DNA of 64,000 bases. Origin: Pegoplata infirma (taxonomy: Eukaryota > Arthropoda > Insecta > Diptera > Anthomyiidae). Shown one piece after another: positions 23,461 to 54,121 of the stretch. A program made the position numbers and the translations under genes. The notes beneath the pieces were generated by a model. That model saw only the letters and a program-made list of their open reading frames with translations. It made no database searches and was not told the DNA's origin. Position 1 is the stretch's first letter. Each line of letters opens with the position of its first letter. Where the stretch lies: contig OY992539.1 in NCBI GenBank assembly GCA_963921195.1, positions 99,642,964 to 99,706,963 on the forward strand, written 5' to 3'.

Positions 23461-24840
23461 ACAGGGTGATTCAGTCACGACCCGTCAAATTTAACCAGCG
23501 CATTGCTTGGCTCATTTTATGAAAATAATTCCACTATGACCCTAAAAATGCAAGTGTGCGAAATGGCAGCGGTTTGAAAATTTTAGGACTTGTGGATGGA
23601 GGGTAGTAGAGTAAAATTACTAACTTCAGAACCAGTGCTCGATATTATTTGTTTTTGGGCTTGTTAGAAAAGGGTTCCCATGGCCTTTAAGAATCAATAA
23701 CAAAAAAATTAATAAAAAGGGAAACCACCAAGATACAGAGCTATTAAAAAAATTTTGAAAAAAAGAGAAGGGAACATGCATAACTTTTTGCATTTTTTTC
23801 AAATATCAAAAAGTCAATCCCATAGCAGTATAATCCATGAAAAAATATTAAGAAATGACTTGTTACTTTTTCGCGATAGTTAAAAAAGTTCATGCACCAA
23901 ATGCGATGAAGTTTTGAATATTAGTTTTTTTTAATTACAAAAAAATTTAATTTATTTGCAAAGTATTAAGTATTTTCTTATAATTTCGTCAATATAAAAA
24001 CAAAATCTCAGCAATTGGATGGAGAATGCGAAAAAATCGCGATATTATGAACAAATAAAAAAAAAAAATAAAAATTCTGGGGGAGTTTTAGAAATTGCAT
24101 TCGGTGCGTGTACTTTTTTCACAAAAATGACCCACAAAAATGATTTTTATTATCAGTACAACATTGCCCATAGCGTTGTGGGATGGAATTTTTTTGTCAA
24201 AAAAAGTTATAACCCTAATGCACATTAGGATGGCAGCGAAATGTGAGGGCGATTTTTTTTTTAAATTGAATACTGTCGGGGCGGGTTATTGTGCATGGTC
24301 TTAAACTAATATAGAACAAATTTTAGCCAAATCGGATAAGTTTAACCCGTGCCCCTTTGAGGTCAAAGTTCAAAAGGTAAAAAAAATTTCCATGCAACCA
24401 AAATTTTTTTTTCGATTTTATTTTTATTTTTGAATGCTAGGGAGCTTTATTAGCTTATTAACGGCAAAAAAGCTCATTTCAATCGGACAAGTTTTTCAAT
24501 TCCAAAATGGCCTTTGAAAAATAAAATTGCGGCTGGTTGGGTGCTTACTCTAAAAATTTTTTAATTTTTTTTTTTTTTTTGGTTTTGGTTTTGGTAAGCA
24601 TACATTATAGGTTTTTTGTTGCTCTTAAAAATAGGTCTTCTTTGGTTATAAATTTATTTTTTGGTGGTATCGTAATTTTGGTCCTAAATTGAACCAAAAC
24701 TCCATTTTTGCAGTTTTTGACCCCAATTTTCGACCAAAATACGATGTCACCGAAAAAACGGAATAAAATCAATTTTCAATAGCAACAACAAATATTTAAT
24801 GTATGCTATGGAAAAATGGCTGCAGTATTTCAGACTGAGA
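23461..24840. repeat. Unassigned dispersed repeats
   Basis: TACAGGGTGATTCAGTCACG at 23461 resembles the terminus of insect DNA transposons, but its partner end was not found. About 24280-24560 contains a block (AATCGGACAAGTTTTTCAAT, TTTGAGGTCAAAGTTC) that recurs in inverted, diverged form at about 45290-45560. The 69-residue frame at 24019-24228 has no recognisable domain. Confidence 0.4.
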
Positions 24841-24849
24841 TATTTTCTA

Positions 24850-25667
24850 CACTCAAAAAAAAAAAACTGTAAAGTTAGCAAAAAAAGCTTGCAAACCTAC
24901 AAGAAAAGTTGCTGATTTTGAACCCACTATTTTTTTGCTAAAGTTAGCAAAAACATTTTGCTAAAAATTAGTTAACTGATTTTTTTTTTATTTCAACTTA
25001 GTTCATACACATTTGAGGACCCCATTGGGTTCGGACCCGATAGCTCCAGACCCCGATGGGCCTAGACCTACTTGGCTTCTTTAAAAATCGTCATAGTTTT
25101 TGATCCAAAATTAGTGTCCGTTTCGCTCTACCTTGCTTAGTTTTTGAGATACGTGATTTAAGGGGACCACCGAGGTTTTGAAAATTACAAAACTCGATAA
25201 CTTCAAAAATATTACTCGGAGAGCTTTTGACTATTTACCGAGATATGAGCATTTTAAAATTTTCGGGAATGCTAACTTGTTTGGATCCAAAGTTAGGACC
25301 CATTAGGGTCCACACATGTGAAGAGGACCGGCGATAGTATTGAGAGACCGAGAACCAAAAATGGCCTCCATTTTGCTCTATCTGGCTTAGTTTCCGAGAT
25401 AGCGCAATTTTAAGTTTTCTGAAAATAAAAAAAAATTTACCATTTATTTTTGCTAATATTAGCAAAAAATCTTGTAAAAAGTCAACTCAATTTCAAATTT
25501 AGCAAAAGAAATTAGTTCAAAGTTTGTTTAAAATTGCTAATGTGCTAAATGAAGTTTACAAGAATTTTTTGCTAACATGCTAATCTCAACCAAAAATTTG
25601 CTAAAAGTTAGTTAACTAGCGTTAGCAAAAAAAAATTAGTAAATCTACTAACGTATTTTTTTGAGTG
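24850..25667. mobile_element. CACTC-terminated MITE, copy 2
   Basis: 818 bp, CACTCAAAAAAA to TTTTTTTGAGTG, flanked by TA (24848-24849, 25668-25669). Arms carry 'gttagcaaaa' words in mirrored orientation; the centre has the CTCTATCTGGCTTAGTTTCC block and variants of 'ggacccgatagctccagacc'. It is inverted relative to copy 1. Its end directly abuts the LINE fragment that follows. Confidence 0.85.
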
Positions 25668-25675
25668 TATTTTAA

Positions 25676-26460
25676 ACGTGGCGAAAATTGTCCAGGAATG
25701 TAGACGCAAACTCAATGAGGTCTCATGTGGGAATAGCGTCAGTCTTCTGTGGGTTCCGGGTCATAGGGGAACACGGGGAAACGAGATTACCGACTCTTTG
25801 GCAAATCTTGGCTCCGATACAATTCCTTACAATCCGGAACCCCAGATTGGTATTGGATCAACTCTCATATGAAAACAATTTTCATGGAAAGATGGTCAAA
25901 CGAGTTTGCATGCAAGAATACCAAACATTTTGTGACTAGGCCTGACAAGAAAGTGGCTAATATCTACTCAGTCTCAGTAGAATAGACTGCGCAGACTTAC
26001 TGGCCTAATTACAGGACACAATACCTGTGCTCGTCATATGACGAGATTAGGTGTCTTATTAGACCCATTCCATGTGCAGCTTGTCTTGAGGATGAGGACA
26101 CAACTGAACATTACATCTGTTGTTGTCCAGCCTTCTCAATTGCTTGACTGCGGATTTTGGGTTCTGATATTCTGTCAATGGACACGGTCCATGGACTTCC
26201 CTTGTCTGATTTTCTAAAGTTTGTGAAAGCAACTGAGAAATTCTGGACAATCACTTTTTTTTTTGCTCCTTTTCTTTTATTTCTTTTTTTTTTTCTCTTT
26301 TTCATGCTTTTTCTTCCAAACCTTTTCTCACCCTTACAGAATTTTTCTTCTCGGGGTACGGTACAATGGACTATTTTAAGTCTAAGCGCCATGGACTTGC
26401 CTAAAGAATTTCCTTATTTTAGGCTTGTCCAACCCACTCTCAACTCAACTCAAAAATGCT
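25676..26460 (+). pseudogene. Non-LTR retrotransposon 3' end: RNase H and zinc-knuckle-like tail
   Basis: The first frame (from ~25678) reads VSLLWVPGHRGTRGNEITDS then LANLGS, the C-terminal RNase H motif (H-x-G-x-x-GNE-x-D) of I/R1/Jockey-type LINEs. Further on, across frameshifts, come LITGHNTCARHMTRLG and CAACLEDEDTTEHYICCCPA, the usual CxxC...HxxxC tail of such pol proteins. Pyrimidine-rich sequence and a probable 3' UTR follow to about 26460. It is 5'-truncated, with at least three frame breaks. Its 5' edge lies at the TA flank of the preceding MITE. Confidence 0.8.
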
Positions 26461-26478
26461 TGTCAAAACTAAAAAAAA

Positions 26479-45000
<18,522 letters not shown>

Positions 45001-45691
45001 ATAATTTAAATTTTTATATATGGTTTTGAATTGAGAAAAGTGTGAAAGAAAAATTTTAATTTTTCTAAAAATTTAGACATCCTGGTTTGTTTCTTACTAG
45101 TTTCATATTATCCAGTTATAATAATCTTCAGAAAAACTTTTAATGTCAAATTTATTTAGTTAATAGTCAATAAAACTCTATATGTAAAAATTATTTACAG
45201 ATCGCAGCCGACAAGAATTGAACTCATAATCATCTGTAATACTTTGCTATTAACTGCTTGTAACGTATAATCACTCTACAATTAAATTTTTATATTGAGC
45301 ACCTAACCAGCCTAAACTTTTTTTTTTTAAGTCCACTTTGGAATTGAAAAACTTGTCCGATCGAAATGAACTTTTTGGCGTTAATAAGCTAACAAAACTT
45401 AATAACTTCAAAAATAAGAAATCGAAAAAAAATTTGTTTGTATGGATTTTTTTTACCTTTTGAACTTTGACCTTACAGGGGAAAGTTATCCAATTTGGGT
45501 TAAATTTTGTCCACATCAGTTTTAGACTATGTTACACAATATTCCAAGCCGACAAGGTTAAAAATCAAGGTAAATTATGTTTTTTTCTCCTAAAAGATAG
45601 CCCTACCTCTTACCTTTCCAAAATGCCCTAAACGAAGCACAGAGGTCTTACTGTTCAAAAGTTATGACCATCTTATAATACATTCACATTG
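45001..45691. repeat. Spacer with an inverted relative of the 24.3-24.56 kb repeat
   Basis: About 45290-45560 contains TTGAAAAACTTGTCCGATCG and CCTTTTGAACTTTGACC, the reverse complement (diverged) of the block at 24280-24560. The first 280 bp show nothing recognisable. Confidence 0.45.
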
Positions 45692-46750
45692 CACTGAAAA
45701 AAAGACATAACTAAAATTAAGGAAAAAATGTCTTTGAAAATTTATCATGAATTTTCCTAAAATTTAGTTAAATTTATCTAAAAAATGAGAAATTTTCTTA
45801 ACTATGAGGAAAAAATTTTAGTTCATTTACTTATAATTAATTCATAGTTTTCTTTAAATGAATTTTTTCAATATAAGGAAAAAAGTTCTTACTACCAAAG
45901 AAATTTTCCACAAATATGAGAATCGTATCTTTATTTTTAAGACATATTTCTTAAAAAACAATTTAGTTCAAGTTTAGTTAAAATTTACTAAAAAAAACAT
46001 CATCGTATTTCTCTTCTTTGAATTGAGGAAGTGTACTTCTTAGAATTTAGTTAATGACTTCTGAGAATTTAGTAAATAACTTCTTAGAATTTAGTTAAAA
46101 ATTCAAAATGGCGATATCTCGAAAACTAAGCGAGATAGAGCGAAACGGATGAAATTTTCAAAAGAAAGACTGCCTTGCTCTGCATATCTGTCGGGGTCTC
46201 AAGACCCTAATTTTAGATCTAAAATTTGAAATTCCCGAGATTTTATATACGCACATATCTTGGTAAATACTGCCAACACGAGAAAATATCCGCCGGCATT
46301 TATGTAGCTCTTGACTCGTAGAACAATTCCGCAAAATACCCGAAAGCCCTCCGATTAATAGTTTTTGAGTTATTTTGTTTTTAAGATTCTCAAGACCCTA
46401 TCAGGCCCCTTATTACCGTATCTCAAAAACTAAGCAAGTTAGAGCGAAACGGACACAAGTTTTGGTTCAAAATCTATGGTGACCCTTAAAGGACCCAACG
46501 GGGTCTGAGTTAAATGGGGTCCGAACCCATGAGTCTAGGTTCTAGACCCAATCTATTTCTAAAATGTGAAGTATAATTTTTCCCATTTTCTAGTTAAAAT
46601 TGGCTTAAAATTGAATAACTTTGTTTTCCTTATTTTTGGGAAAATTATGAACTAAAACCAAGAAAAAAAATCTTTGGAGCCAAATCATTCCCTCTTTTTC
46701 TCAAAATTGAGTTAATTTTTCCCAGATTTTAGTTCACTTTTTTTTGAGTG
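45692..46750. mobile_element. CACTC-terminated element, copy with CACTG left end
   Basis: It runs from CACTGAAAAAAAGACATAAC to CACTTTTTTTTGAGTG, flanked by TG (45690-45691, 46751-46752). Arms hold mirrored 'aaaatttagttaa/ttaactaaaatt' words. The central block GGCGATATCTCGAAAACTAA and 'ggacccaacggggtctgag' text is homologous to the centres of copies 1-3, so this is a distant family member with replaced arms. Confidence 0.7.
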
Positions 46751-46759
46751 TGGCATCAA

Positions 46760-47084
46760 AACAACGTTTAACAAGGCTTCGCGAAGCCTCGAAGCTTCGT
46801 GCCAAATATATGCAGAAATATTACCAGATTCGGAATAAAACTCCTATTTGGATAATTCTTTTCAAATAGTAAAATAAGTGTAAATAAATAAGTGTAAATT
46901 CTTAATATATTCAAAAATATTTCGTTTTCAACGTATCTAAAAACACCGGTTAACCGAAAGAAAAACCCCGATTTTTGGAGCACAGGAAATTTTAAATTCC
47001 GGTTAACCGGTTTGCAAAAAAACCGAAATTTTGGGAAAAATCGGTTTTTCGGTTAACCGCTTAACTGTTTTATAAACACGAAAC
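46760..47084. repeat. GGTTAACCGG-rich repeat, probable hAT-like MITE fragment
   Basis: Palindromic words (GGCTTCGCGAAGCCTCGAAGC at the left, several CCGGTTAACCGG/CGGTTAACCG at 46945-47065) cluster as in the subterminal zones of the hAT-type MITEs. Outer termini were not resolved. Confidence 0.4.
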
Positions 47085-47256
47085 CTGTTTTAAGGTCTCA
47101 AAATATTTTACAACTTATTTTTGTCCCTCAAAAATATTTTTACTCTAAAAAAAATACACTCAAAAAAAATGTTACACTTAAAACAAAATTTAGTTTACTA
47201 GCACTTAAAAAGACATTGTGCAGGGTATTCATAGTCGAATTTAACTTTTTTACTTG
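47085..47256 (-). mobile_element. Truncated mini-me fragment
   Basis: It ends TATTCATAGTCGAATTTAAC then TTTTTTACTTG, the reverse complement of the mini-me 5' box. Upstream words 'tccctcaaaaatatttttactc' match the same region of the copy at 26690-26790. It abuts the next mini-me copy directly. Confidence 0.6.
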
Positions 47257-47819
47257 TTTTTTTTATACCCTCCAACCACAGTATGGGGGTATACTCACTT
47301 TGTCATTCCGTGTGTAACGCATCGAAATATCGGTCGGGGACCCCATAAAGTATATATATTATTGATCAGTGATCGATTCTAAGACATTCTAGCGATGTCC
47401 GTCCGTCCGTCCGTCCGTCCGTCCGTCCGTCCGTCCGTCTGTAGTTAACACGATGCAGTCCAAAATAAAAGAGCTAGACTCCTCAAGTTTGGCACAAATA
47501 TGTCTTATGTTCCTAGGCAGGTCAAGTTCGGAAATTGGCCAAATCGGAGCTGGGGGAAAAAAGTTCCCCCTTGAAGAACTAAACCAACCTCTAAAAAATA
47601 CACCTTTTTACATGTTTTTTTTTTGTATTTTTGCTAAATAAATGAAACCTTTGGTATATTTATCGCGATGGGAAGGTGCTCTCAACGTCCCCCCTGCCCC
47701 GAACAACCCCCCCCCCCCCTAAAAAATATGAAGCGCCTCTGACAAATTTTTTTTTTTATTTTTTTTTTTCATTTTGGAGGTTATAAAAGATTCGAATTTA
47801 ACACTCTTACTTGTTTTTA
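47257..47819 (-). mobile_element. mini-me element copy
   Basis: It runs from TATACCCTCCAACCACAGTA, through the core (ATCGATTCTAAGACATTCTA) and a (GTCC)n tract of ~46 bp (47397-47442), to GGAGGTTATAAAAGATTCGA and CTTACTTGTTTTT. This is the longest of the unexpanded tetranucleotide tracts in the window. The frame at 47453-47641 is internal to the element. Confidence 0.8.
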
Positions 47820-47826
47820 TTAAAAG

Positions 47827-48268
47827 TAGTGCCCCCATTTCCTGGTTCTCGGTATTCCTGGTTCTGGTACTGTTTTCCCGGTTCTTGATTTATTCCCGGG
47901 AATACCGGTATTCCCGGTTCTGATCCTAGTACCGGTTCTCAAAAACAAAAAAATGTTATACTATAAAATATTTAAATTTCACCAGTTTATCAGTATTTCA
48001 GAAATATTTAGTTGTGTTTGTAAAATTATTTAAAAATCATGTAACTATTTTGTAGATGAGGTTTTATCATGTTTCGTATTTTCTTGGTAAAAGTAAACAT
48101 ATAATATACATACCGGTAGTCCCGGGAATACTGGAAATACCGCCAAAACCAGAACCGGGAATACTTGTATTCTCGGGAATACCAGGAATAATTCAAGAAG
48201 CGGGAAACCGATACCATTTTCCGGTAAAACCGGTAGTCCCGGTACTACGGTACTGACCGTAGGCACTA
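47827..48268. mobile_element. hAT-like MITE with CGGGAATACCGG subterminal repeats
   Basis: Ends are TAGTGCC (47827) and GGCACTA (48268). The adjacent 8-mers ATTAAAAG and ATTAAAGT are nearly identical. Subterminal regions are dense in TTCCCGG/CCGGGAATACC words in both orientations. Immediately after, a 25 bp unit (AGGCACTAATTAAAGTTTTC plus TGTGT) is duplicated at 48261-48310, copying the element's last bases and its 3' flank. The opposing frames here are repeat artefacts. Confidence 0.6.
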
Positions 48269-48310
48269 ATTAAAGTTTTCTGTGTAGGCACTAATTAAAG
48301 TTTTCTGTGT

Positions 48311-48980
48311 AGTCCGGGCTTAGAAATTATAAACTGCATGCAATAAATCCACCCTCTCTAAAAACCAAAGCCAATGTGGGTATCATTTTGGATGGATACC
48401 ATTTTATTTCTCTCTCGATATTTAGTGTAAGAGGCAAGTACATGCAAAATTGTAAATAAGAAGAGAACTATACTGAATCCACCGATTTATAGAAAATGAC
48501 AGATTGATTTTGGTATTTTCTCTATGAGCAGGCCTTTCTAGTCATACAAAAATAATCGCCTAAAGCCCTGCTTCCCAAGAAAGCTTTATGTATGCATTTT
48601 TTTTATCCATAAGCCCGTTCAATGACATTTTTTAAATTCAGCATTTTGATCTTTGGGTAAAATGACATTTTTGATAATTTAAATTAATGTATAGAAAATT
48701 GTTAAAATACGCAAATAAATGGTAATATTGTCCAAAAGTTTTCAAACAATTTTGCAACAACAAATAACACACATTTTTTTTTTGATGTAACTACTTTTTC
48801 AAATCGGGCGATATCACCATGGGAGCTCAAAACTTAATTTTAACCGATTTTAGCGCGGTCATAGAGTTAACCGAGTTGGCCCAAAATTTTATCAGCTACT
48901 TATTTAAGGTTGTTTTACAAAATAAAAGACTTTGAGTCAAAAATTGAATGAACAAATTTTGTAAAAATATGAAACAATAC
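48311..48980. other. AT-rich spacer, nothing recognised
   Basis: No repeat termini or coding signal seen. Confidence 0.4.
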
Positions 48981-48988
48981 TTATGTAT

Positions 48989-49632
48989 CATAGATGGGAA
49001 TTTTTCATTACCATTGAAATCTAATTACCATTGGTTCATATCAATGGTAATGAAAATATTTTCATTACCATTTAATGGTTATTAAATTTTTTTAATTGAA
49101 AAAATAATTACTAATGGTAATGAAATGCACCAATTGTTGAAAAACACCAATTATAATTGGTTTCAAAACCATTGGTTTGCACATTTTTGGTTTTTTGAAA
49201 AGTTAAAAATTTAAACATCAAAGTATGTTTTTCAAAAAAAAATATGAAAATGTCAAAGACAAAAAACAAAACGCAAATAAAAATTTCAAATATTGTGTTA
49301 TACAAAAGGCAATCAACGTGTGTTTGGTTTATAAAATGTGGAAAACTAATACACAATATAACAAAAAACAGCAGATATTTCTAAATATTAACGTTATTGA
49401 CAATATTGTAACGACTTTTACTAATGACAATTATTTTTTTTTAAGTGATGCCATACCAATGGTAATTATTTGTTTTTTTAATTTTCATTAGTAATTAAAT
49501 TGATTAGTAATTTAATTGGTACAATTGATATAAACAATGGTAATGAACAAAATTTCATTACCATTGACATCAATTAAATGGTAATTAAACCATCAATTAA
49601 TTGGTCCCTTTAATTAATTAGTCCCATCTATG
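48989..49632. mobile_element. hAT-type MITE with ATGGTAATGA subterminal repeats
   Basis: Ends are CATAGATGGGA (48989) and TCCCATCTATG (49632). Flanking 8-mers TTATGTAT and ATATGTAT match at seven of eight positions. AATGGTAATGA, CATTACCATT and TTAATTGGT words fill both ends in both orientations. 644 bp; the interior frame (49225-49491) has no domain. Termini share GATGGG with the element at 2589-3117. Confidence 0.75.
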
Positions 49633-49849
49633 ATATGTATGAATGAAACAAAAAAAAATAACTTAACAAATTTTAGTACAAAAAAAAATTTTACTAAAAA
49701 AAAATTAAAAAAAGTTTTCATTCAATTTCGTTCCCTCTTCTATTCCATTTGGTTCCCTGCTCCATTCAATTTCGTTTAATATGGTGTTTATTGCTTTTCG
49801 AATAGTATCACTTAAAGAACAAACGAGTTTCTAGGGATAAGTTCATTAA

Positions 49850-50600
49850 ATTATTTTGTTTCGGAAATTTATAAAAGGTACCCCTTTAACTCCTTAGAAA
49901 TAAGAATTTAAAAAAAAAATATCTTTTGGTAATGTCTTTTTTTTCGCTAGACGATCCAACATTCCAAATTTCAAGTTTCCAGTACCATTATTTCAGATAA
50001 TATAAAAAGTACCAAAGTGCTTGTTTTTACTCCCTTAGAATCGATATTTCGAAAAAAGTACTTTTTACAGATTTTTTTCTGTTGTTGGATCCTACATTCC
50101 TAATTTAAGTTTTAATGACTTCTATTTAAGAAAATATAAACAGTACCAAAAAGTAATTTTTTGGGGGATTTTTTCCCGTTAGAGGATGCTACATTCCAAA
50201 TTTCAAGTTAATAGGCGTACTATATAAGAGTATATAATTCCTTTTTTAATTAATTTCCTTAGGAATCAGAATTTCTAAAAGTTATCCTTTTGGGGAATTT
50301 TTTCTTTTGCTAGACAATCTGACATTCCAAATTTCCATCATAATTATTTCAGAAAATAGATCGGAATCGGAGTTTCCAAAAAGGACATTTTTCATAGTTT
50401 TTTTTTTTTGTTGTTGTTGGATCCTACATTCCTAACTTTAAGTTTTTATGACCCTTATTTAAGCATGGGATGCTACATTCCAAATTTCAAGCTAATAAAA
50501 CCATTATTTAAGTATATATAAAAAGTACCAAAATACCGTTTTTACCCGTTTTACCCCCATAGAATCATTATTTAAAAAAACCCAGACTAAGTGGATCTGT
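49850..50600. repeat. Decayed ~160 bp tandem-like repeats
   Basis: Phrases such as GATCCTACATTCC, CCAAATTTCAAG and ATAAAAAGTACCAAA recur every ~150-170 bp with heavy divergence. The same phrases reappear at 52715-53640, so the two tracts belong to one family. Confidence 0.5.
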
Positions 50601-50611
50601 ATTCCGGGAGA

Positions 50612-50780
50612 TGCAGTTGTACGTGTGCCCACGGTTCTAGCCAATGTTGGTAAACCGTGGGAAAAACAAAAAATATTGTACTGGCAAAATATATAAATGA
50701 TAACGCCAGTTGTACGTGTGCCCACGGTTCTAGACAATGTTGGCAAACCGTGGTAAAAACAAAAAATACTGTACTGTCAC
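50612..50780. repeat. ~95 bp tandem duplication
   Basis: GTTGTACGTGTGCCCACGGT followed by TCTAG(C/A)CAATGTTGG and AAACCGTGG occurs twice (about 50614 and 50707). Confidence 0.75.
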
Positions 50781-50888
50781 ATGATTAGTTTTTATTCTAT
50801 AAAATTCAAAGTGGCAAAATGTTTTTTAAGTGTCAAGAAAACAAACTTAATTCATCGCAATCACATTGAATAATTCTTGGTGTATATA

Positions 50889-51435
50889 TTGTATACACAG
50901 AAAAAAATATGAAGAAACAAATTTGAGTAATCACTTGTTTAAATTTAAAAACAAAAATTGAGTAATTTTTTAATTGACGCAATTAAAAATTTACTCAAAA
51001 ATTTTAAAAACAATTTAAGTAAATAATTTAATAAAAGTTTAATATTTTTTTTTTTTTTTTTAAACTCTCATAGTTTTTTTGAATTCTCGTTAAGTTTATA
51101 GTTTTTTGTGTATGTATATGAAAGTTTGTAATCGAATTTATAAAATTTTCCTATGTTTTTGAGACATAAATATGTTTGGTAAAGTTTGAAAAAACAAGTT
51201 TTTTGTTTTTTTTTGTAAAAAAATTTTAAACTTTTTTAAACTATTAAAAAAAATAAATAGATAAATTTTGAGTAAATTTTTAATTGTGTCAATTAAAAAT
51301 TTACTCAAATTTTTTCCCAACATTTAATAAATTTTTATTAAAAATTTACTCAATACTATTAAATCGTTTACTGGTGCAAAATTGAGTAATTTTTTACTCA
51401 ATAGCATTAAAAATTTACTCAAATATTTTATTATT
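50889..51435. repeat. AT-rich repeat with mirrored TTACTCAA/TTGAGTAA words
   Basis: Words AAAAATTTACTCAA and TTGAGTAATTTTTTA recur in both orientations (50925-51010, 51265-51425), suggesting a foldback or MITE body. Termini not resolved. Confidence 0.4.
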
Positions 51436-51437
51436 TA

Positions 51438-52318
51438 CACTCAAAAAAAAAAAAACTGTAATGTTAGCAAAAAAAGCTTGTAAACCTACAAGAAAATTTG
51501 CTGATTTTGAACCCACAATTTTTTTGCTAAAGTTAGCAAAAATGTTTTGCCAATAATTAGTTAACAAAAAAAATTTTTTTTTGACACATTTGAGGACCCC
51601 ATTGGGTTCGGACCCGATAGGTCCAGACCCCGATGGGCCTACCCCAAGTTGGGTTCCTTAAAAATCGTCATAGTTTTTGATCCAAAATTTGTGTCCGTTT
51701 CGCTCTACCTTGCTTAGTTTTTGAGATACGTGATTATAGGGGACCACTGGGGTCTTGAGAATTAAAAAACTCGATAACTTCAAAAATATTACTCGGAGAG
51801 CTTTTGACTATTTTGCGGTCTTGTTCTACGTATTGAGGGCTACAAAAATGCTTTTGGACTTTTTGTTGTGTCGGCAATATTTACCGAGATATGAGCATTT
51901 TAAAATTTTCGGGAATGCTAACTTTTTTGGATCCAAAGTTAGGGCCCATTAGGGTCCACACATGTGAAGAGGACCCGCGAAAGTATGGAGATTCTAAGAA
52001 CCAAAAATGCCCTCTATTTTGCTCTATCTGGCTTAGTTTCCGAGATGGAGCCATTTTAAGTTTTCTGAAAATAAAAAAAAATTTACCATTTATTTTTGCT
52101 AATGTTAGCAAAAAATCTTGTAAAAATGTTGTCAAGTCAATTTCAAATCTTAGCAAAAGAAATTAGTTCAACGTTTGTTTAAAATTGCTAATGTGCTAAA
52201 TGAAGTTTAAAAGAATTTTTTGCTAACATGCTAATCTCAACTAAAAATTTGCTAAAAGTTAGCTAACTAGCATTAGCAAAAAAAAATTAGTAAATCTACT
52301 AACGTATTTTTTTGAGTG
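51438..52318. mobile_element. CACTC-terminated MITE, copy 3
   Basis: 881 bp, CACTCAAAAAAA to TTTTTTTGAGTG, flanked by TA (51436-51437, 52319-52320). It is collinear with copy 2 and supplies ~65 bp missing there (around 51812-51880, GCGGTCTTGTTCTACGTATT). Frames at 51755-52166 lie in its conserved centre and look non-coding. Confidence 0.85.
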
Positions 52319-52320
52319 TA

Positions 52321-53690
52321 TAGTAACTATATACCACCATCTATTTTAAGGCGAAAACCCTATTACTTGGTAATAGAAGTTTTTGTTCTGTATGTAATGA
52401 GAAAATTTCGACAAAGAGTAATATTTTGTTGCCAGTACATTTTTTTTATACTATTCGCTATTTCCGCAAAGCGTAGTATTTTTTGTTTAGCCAATAATTT
52501 GCCAGTTAATTTTTTTGCACTGTATTTTTAATGAGAAATTTCGACATAGCGTAGTATATTTGGTATAACCAGTGTATTACCAGTACATTATTTTTTATGC
52601 TATTCGATATTTCTGCAAAGCGTAGTGTTTTTTGTGTAGCCAATGTTCTGCCAGTACTCTTTTTTTTTGTGGCGTTGGCAATTTCTGGCTGGGTAGCTTC
52701 TTTTATTTGTGGAACTATAAAAATGTTACCCCCTTAGAATCAAAATTTCCAAAACCCAAGCCTTAGTGTGCCTATTTTCCGGGAGGTGCATCTATATTCC
52801 AAATTTCAAGTCTCTAGCTTCAGTGGTTTGTGAAATATAAAAAGTAACAAAATACCTTTTTTACTCCTATTCCCTAGAATCAAAATTTCCAAAAACTCAG
52901 CCTTAAAGTATCTATATTTCGGGCGGCGCTAAATGACCCTGCATTCCAAATTAAAAGTTTCCAGAACCATTATTTCAGGAATTATAATAAGTACCGAAAT
53001 CCACTTTTTTACCACCTTAGAATCGGAATTTTGAAAAAGTACCTACTTGTTCAGAATTTTTCCCGTTGTTGGAACTAACATTTTAATACTTTTTTGTAGG
53101 ACCTTAATTTCAAAAAATTTAAAAAGTACCAAAGTAAATTTTTTGACCACTTTTTACCCTTAGGAGTCCGAATTTCCAGAAAGTACTTTTTTTGGGAATG
53201 TTTTTCCGTTAGAGATAAAAAGTACCAAAGTGCTCGATTTTTACGCCCCTTAGAATCGGTATTTCGAAAAAGTACTTTTTCAGAATTTCTTTAGTTGTTG
53301 GAAACAACATTGCAAATTTTAATTTTTTTGTAGGACTTTAATTTAAAAAAATATAAAAAGTACCAACGTACAATTTTTACTCCTTTTTACCCTTAGGAAT
53401 CCGAATTTCCAGAAAGTACTTTTTTTGGGAATGTTTTTCCGTTAGAGGATCCTACATTTCAAATTTCAAATTAATTGGATTTTTTTTTTTCAGAAAAAAT
53501 AAAAAGTACCAAAGTATTCGCTTTTTCCCCTTTTTCAACCCTTCGTTTTAACCCATTAAAATCAACATTTCCAAAAACCCAGCTGGGAGGTGAAACTACA
53601 GTCCAAATTTCAAAACTCTAGCTTAGTTTCGTGATTAGTATGTCAGTCAGTCATCAGTCAGTCACGTAACTACTTTATATATATAGATTT
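52321..53690. repeat. Two decayed tandem-repeat tracts and a (CAGT) tract
   Basis: 52400-52680 has about three ~105 bp units containing GCAAAGCGTAGT and TTTAGCCAAT(A/G)(A/T)T(T/C)TGCCAG. 52715-53640 has about six divergent ~160 bp units (CCCTTAGAATC, AAAAAGTACCAAAG, CATTCCAAATT). It ends with GTCAGTCAGTCATCAGTCAG (53643-53668) and a TATATATATAG run. Confidence 0.55.
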
Positions 53691-54121
53691 ATTTTTATAT
53701 TAGTATTCGATTAATCTGCATAAATTCTTTGGTTAATCTTTAATCGAAATAAGCAATTTTAAATTTATAGAACAGTTATTCGTCTAAAATTGTTCGATTA
53801 GTCGAACAAGAATTAATCGACTGAACACCCTAGTTCGGACACAAAAAAAAAACAGTTCCCACAAATGATAGTTTTTCAACTTCACTTAAGAGCTTGTCAT
53901 ACACAGTCACGCGGTCGTGACAATCTTCCAGCCGCAATATGGTTGTGACAACTTCAATGAGGTTGTTATAACTGAAATGTAGTTGCAACAACCAAATGGC
54001 TGACTGCAACAACCTCTAAAATCAGTTTTGTATATAAACGGTTTTAGTTACTAAGTTTGTAATGCCTATCTTTTTCACATAAAATTAATAAAGTCATTGT
54101 TTATATAATTTTCATACGTAC
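53691..54121. other. Short palindromic words, otherwise intronic sequence
   Basis: 53700-53820 holds ATTAATCGA/TCGATTA words and ends in ACACCCTAG; 53900-54020 holds GTTGTGACAACC/GGTTGCAACAACC-like words. No element ends could be paired. The minus-strand donor GTACGT at 54121-54116 marks the edge of the host intron. Confidence 0.4.

Noticed and set aside
23461..23500. Complete DNA transposon starting TACAGGGTGATTCA
   Set aside because: Only one plausible terminus was found; no matching end within ~2 kb, so it is listed only as an unassigned repeat.
48045..48266. Val/Pro/Leu-rich overlapping frames on both strands
   Set aside because: Generated by CCGGGAATACC palindromic repeats of a hAT-like MITE.
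53830..54012. Minus-strand 60-residue frame just downstream of exon A
   Set aside because: Lies beyond the strong donor at 54121, with no acceptor or homology recognised; contains repeated GTTGNNACAACC words.
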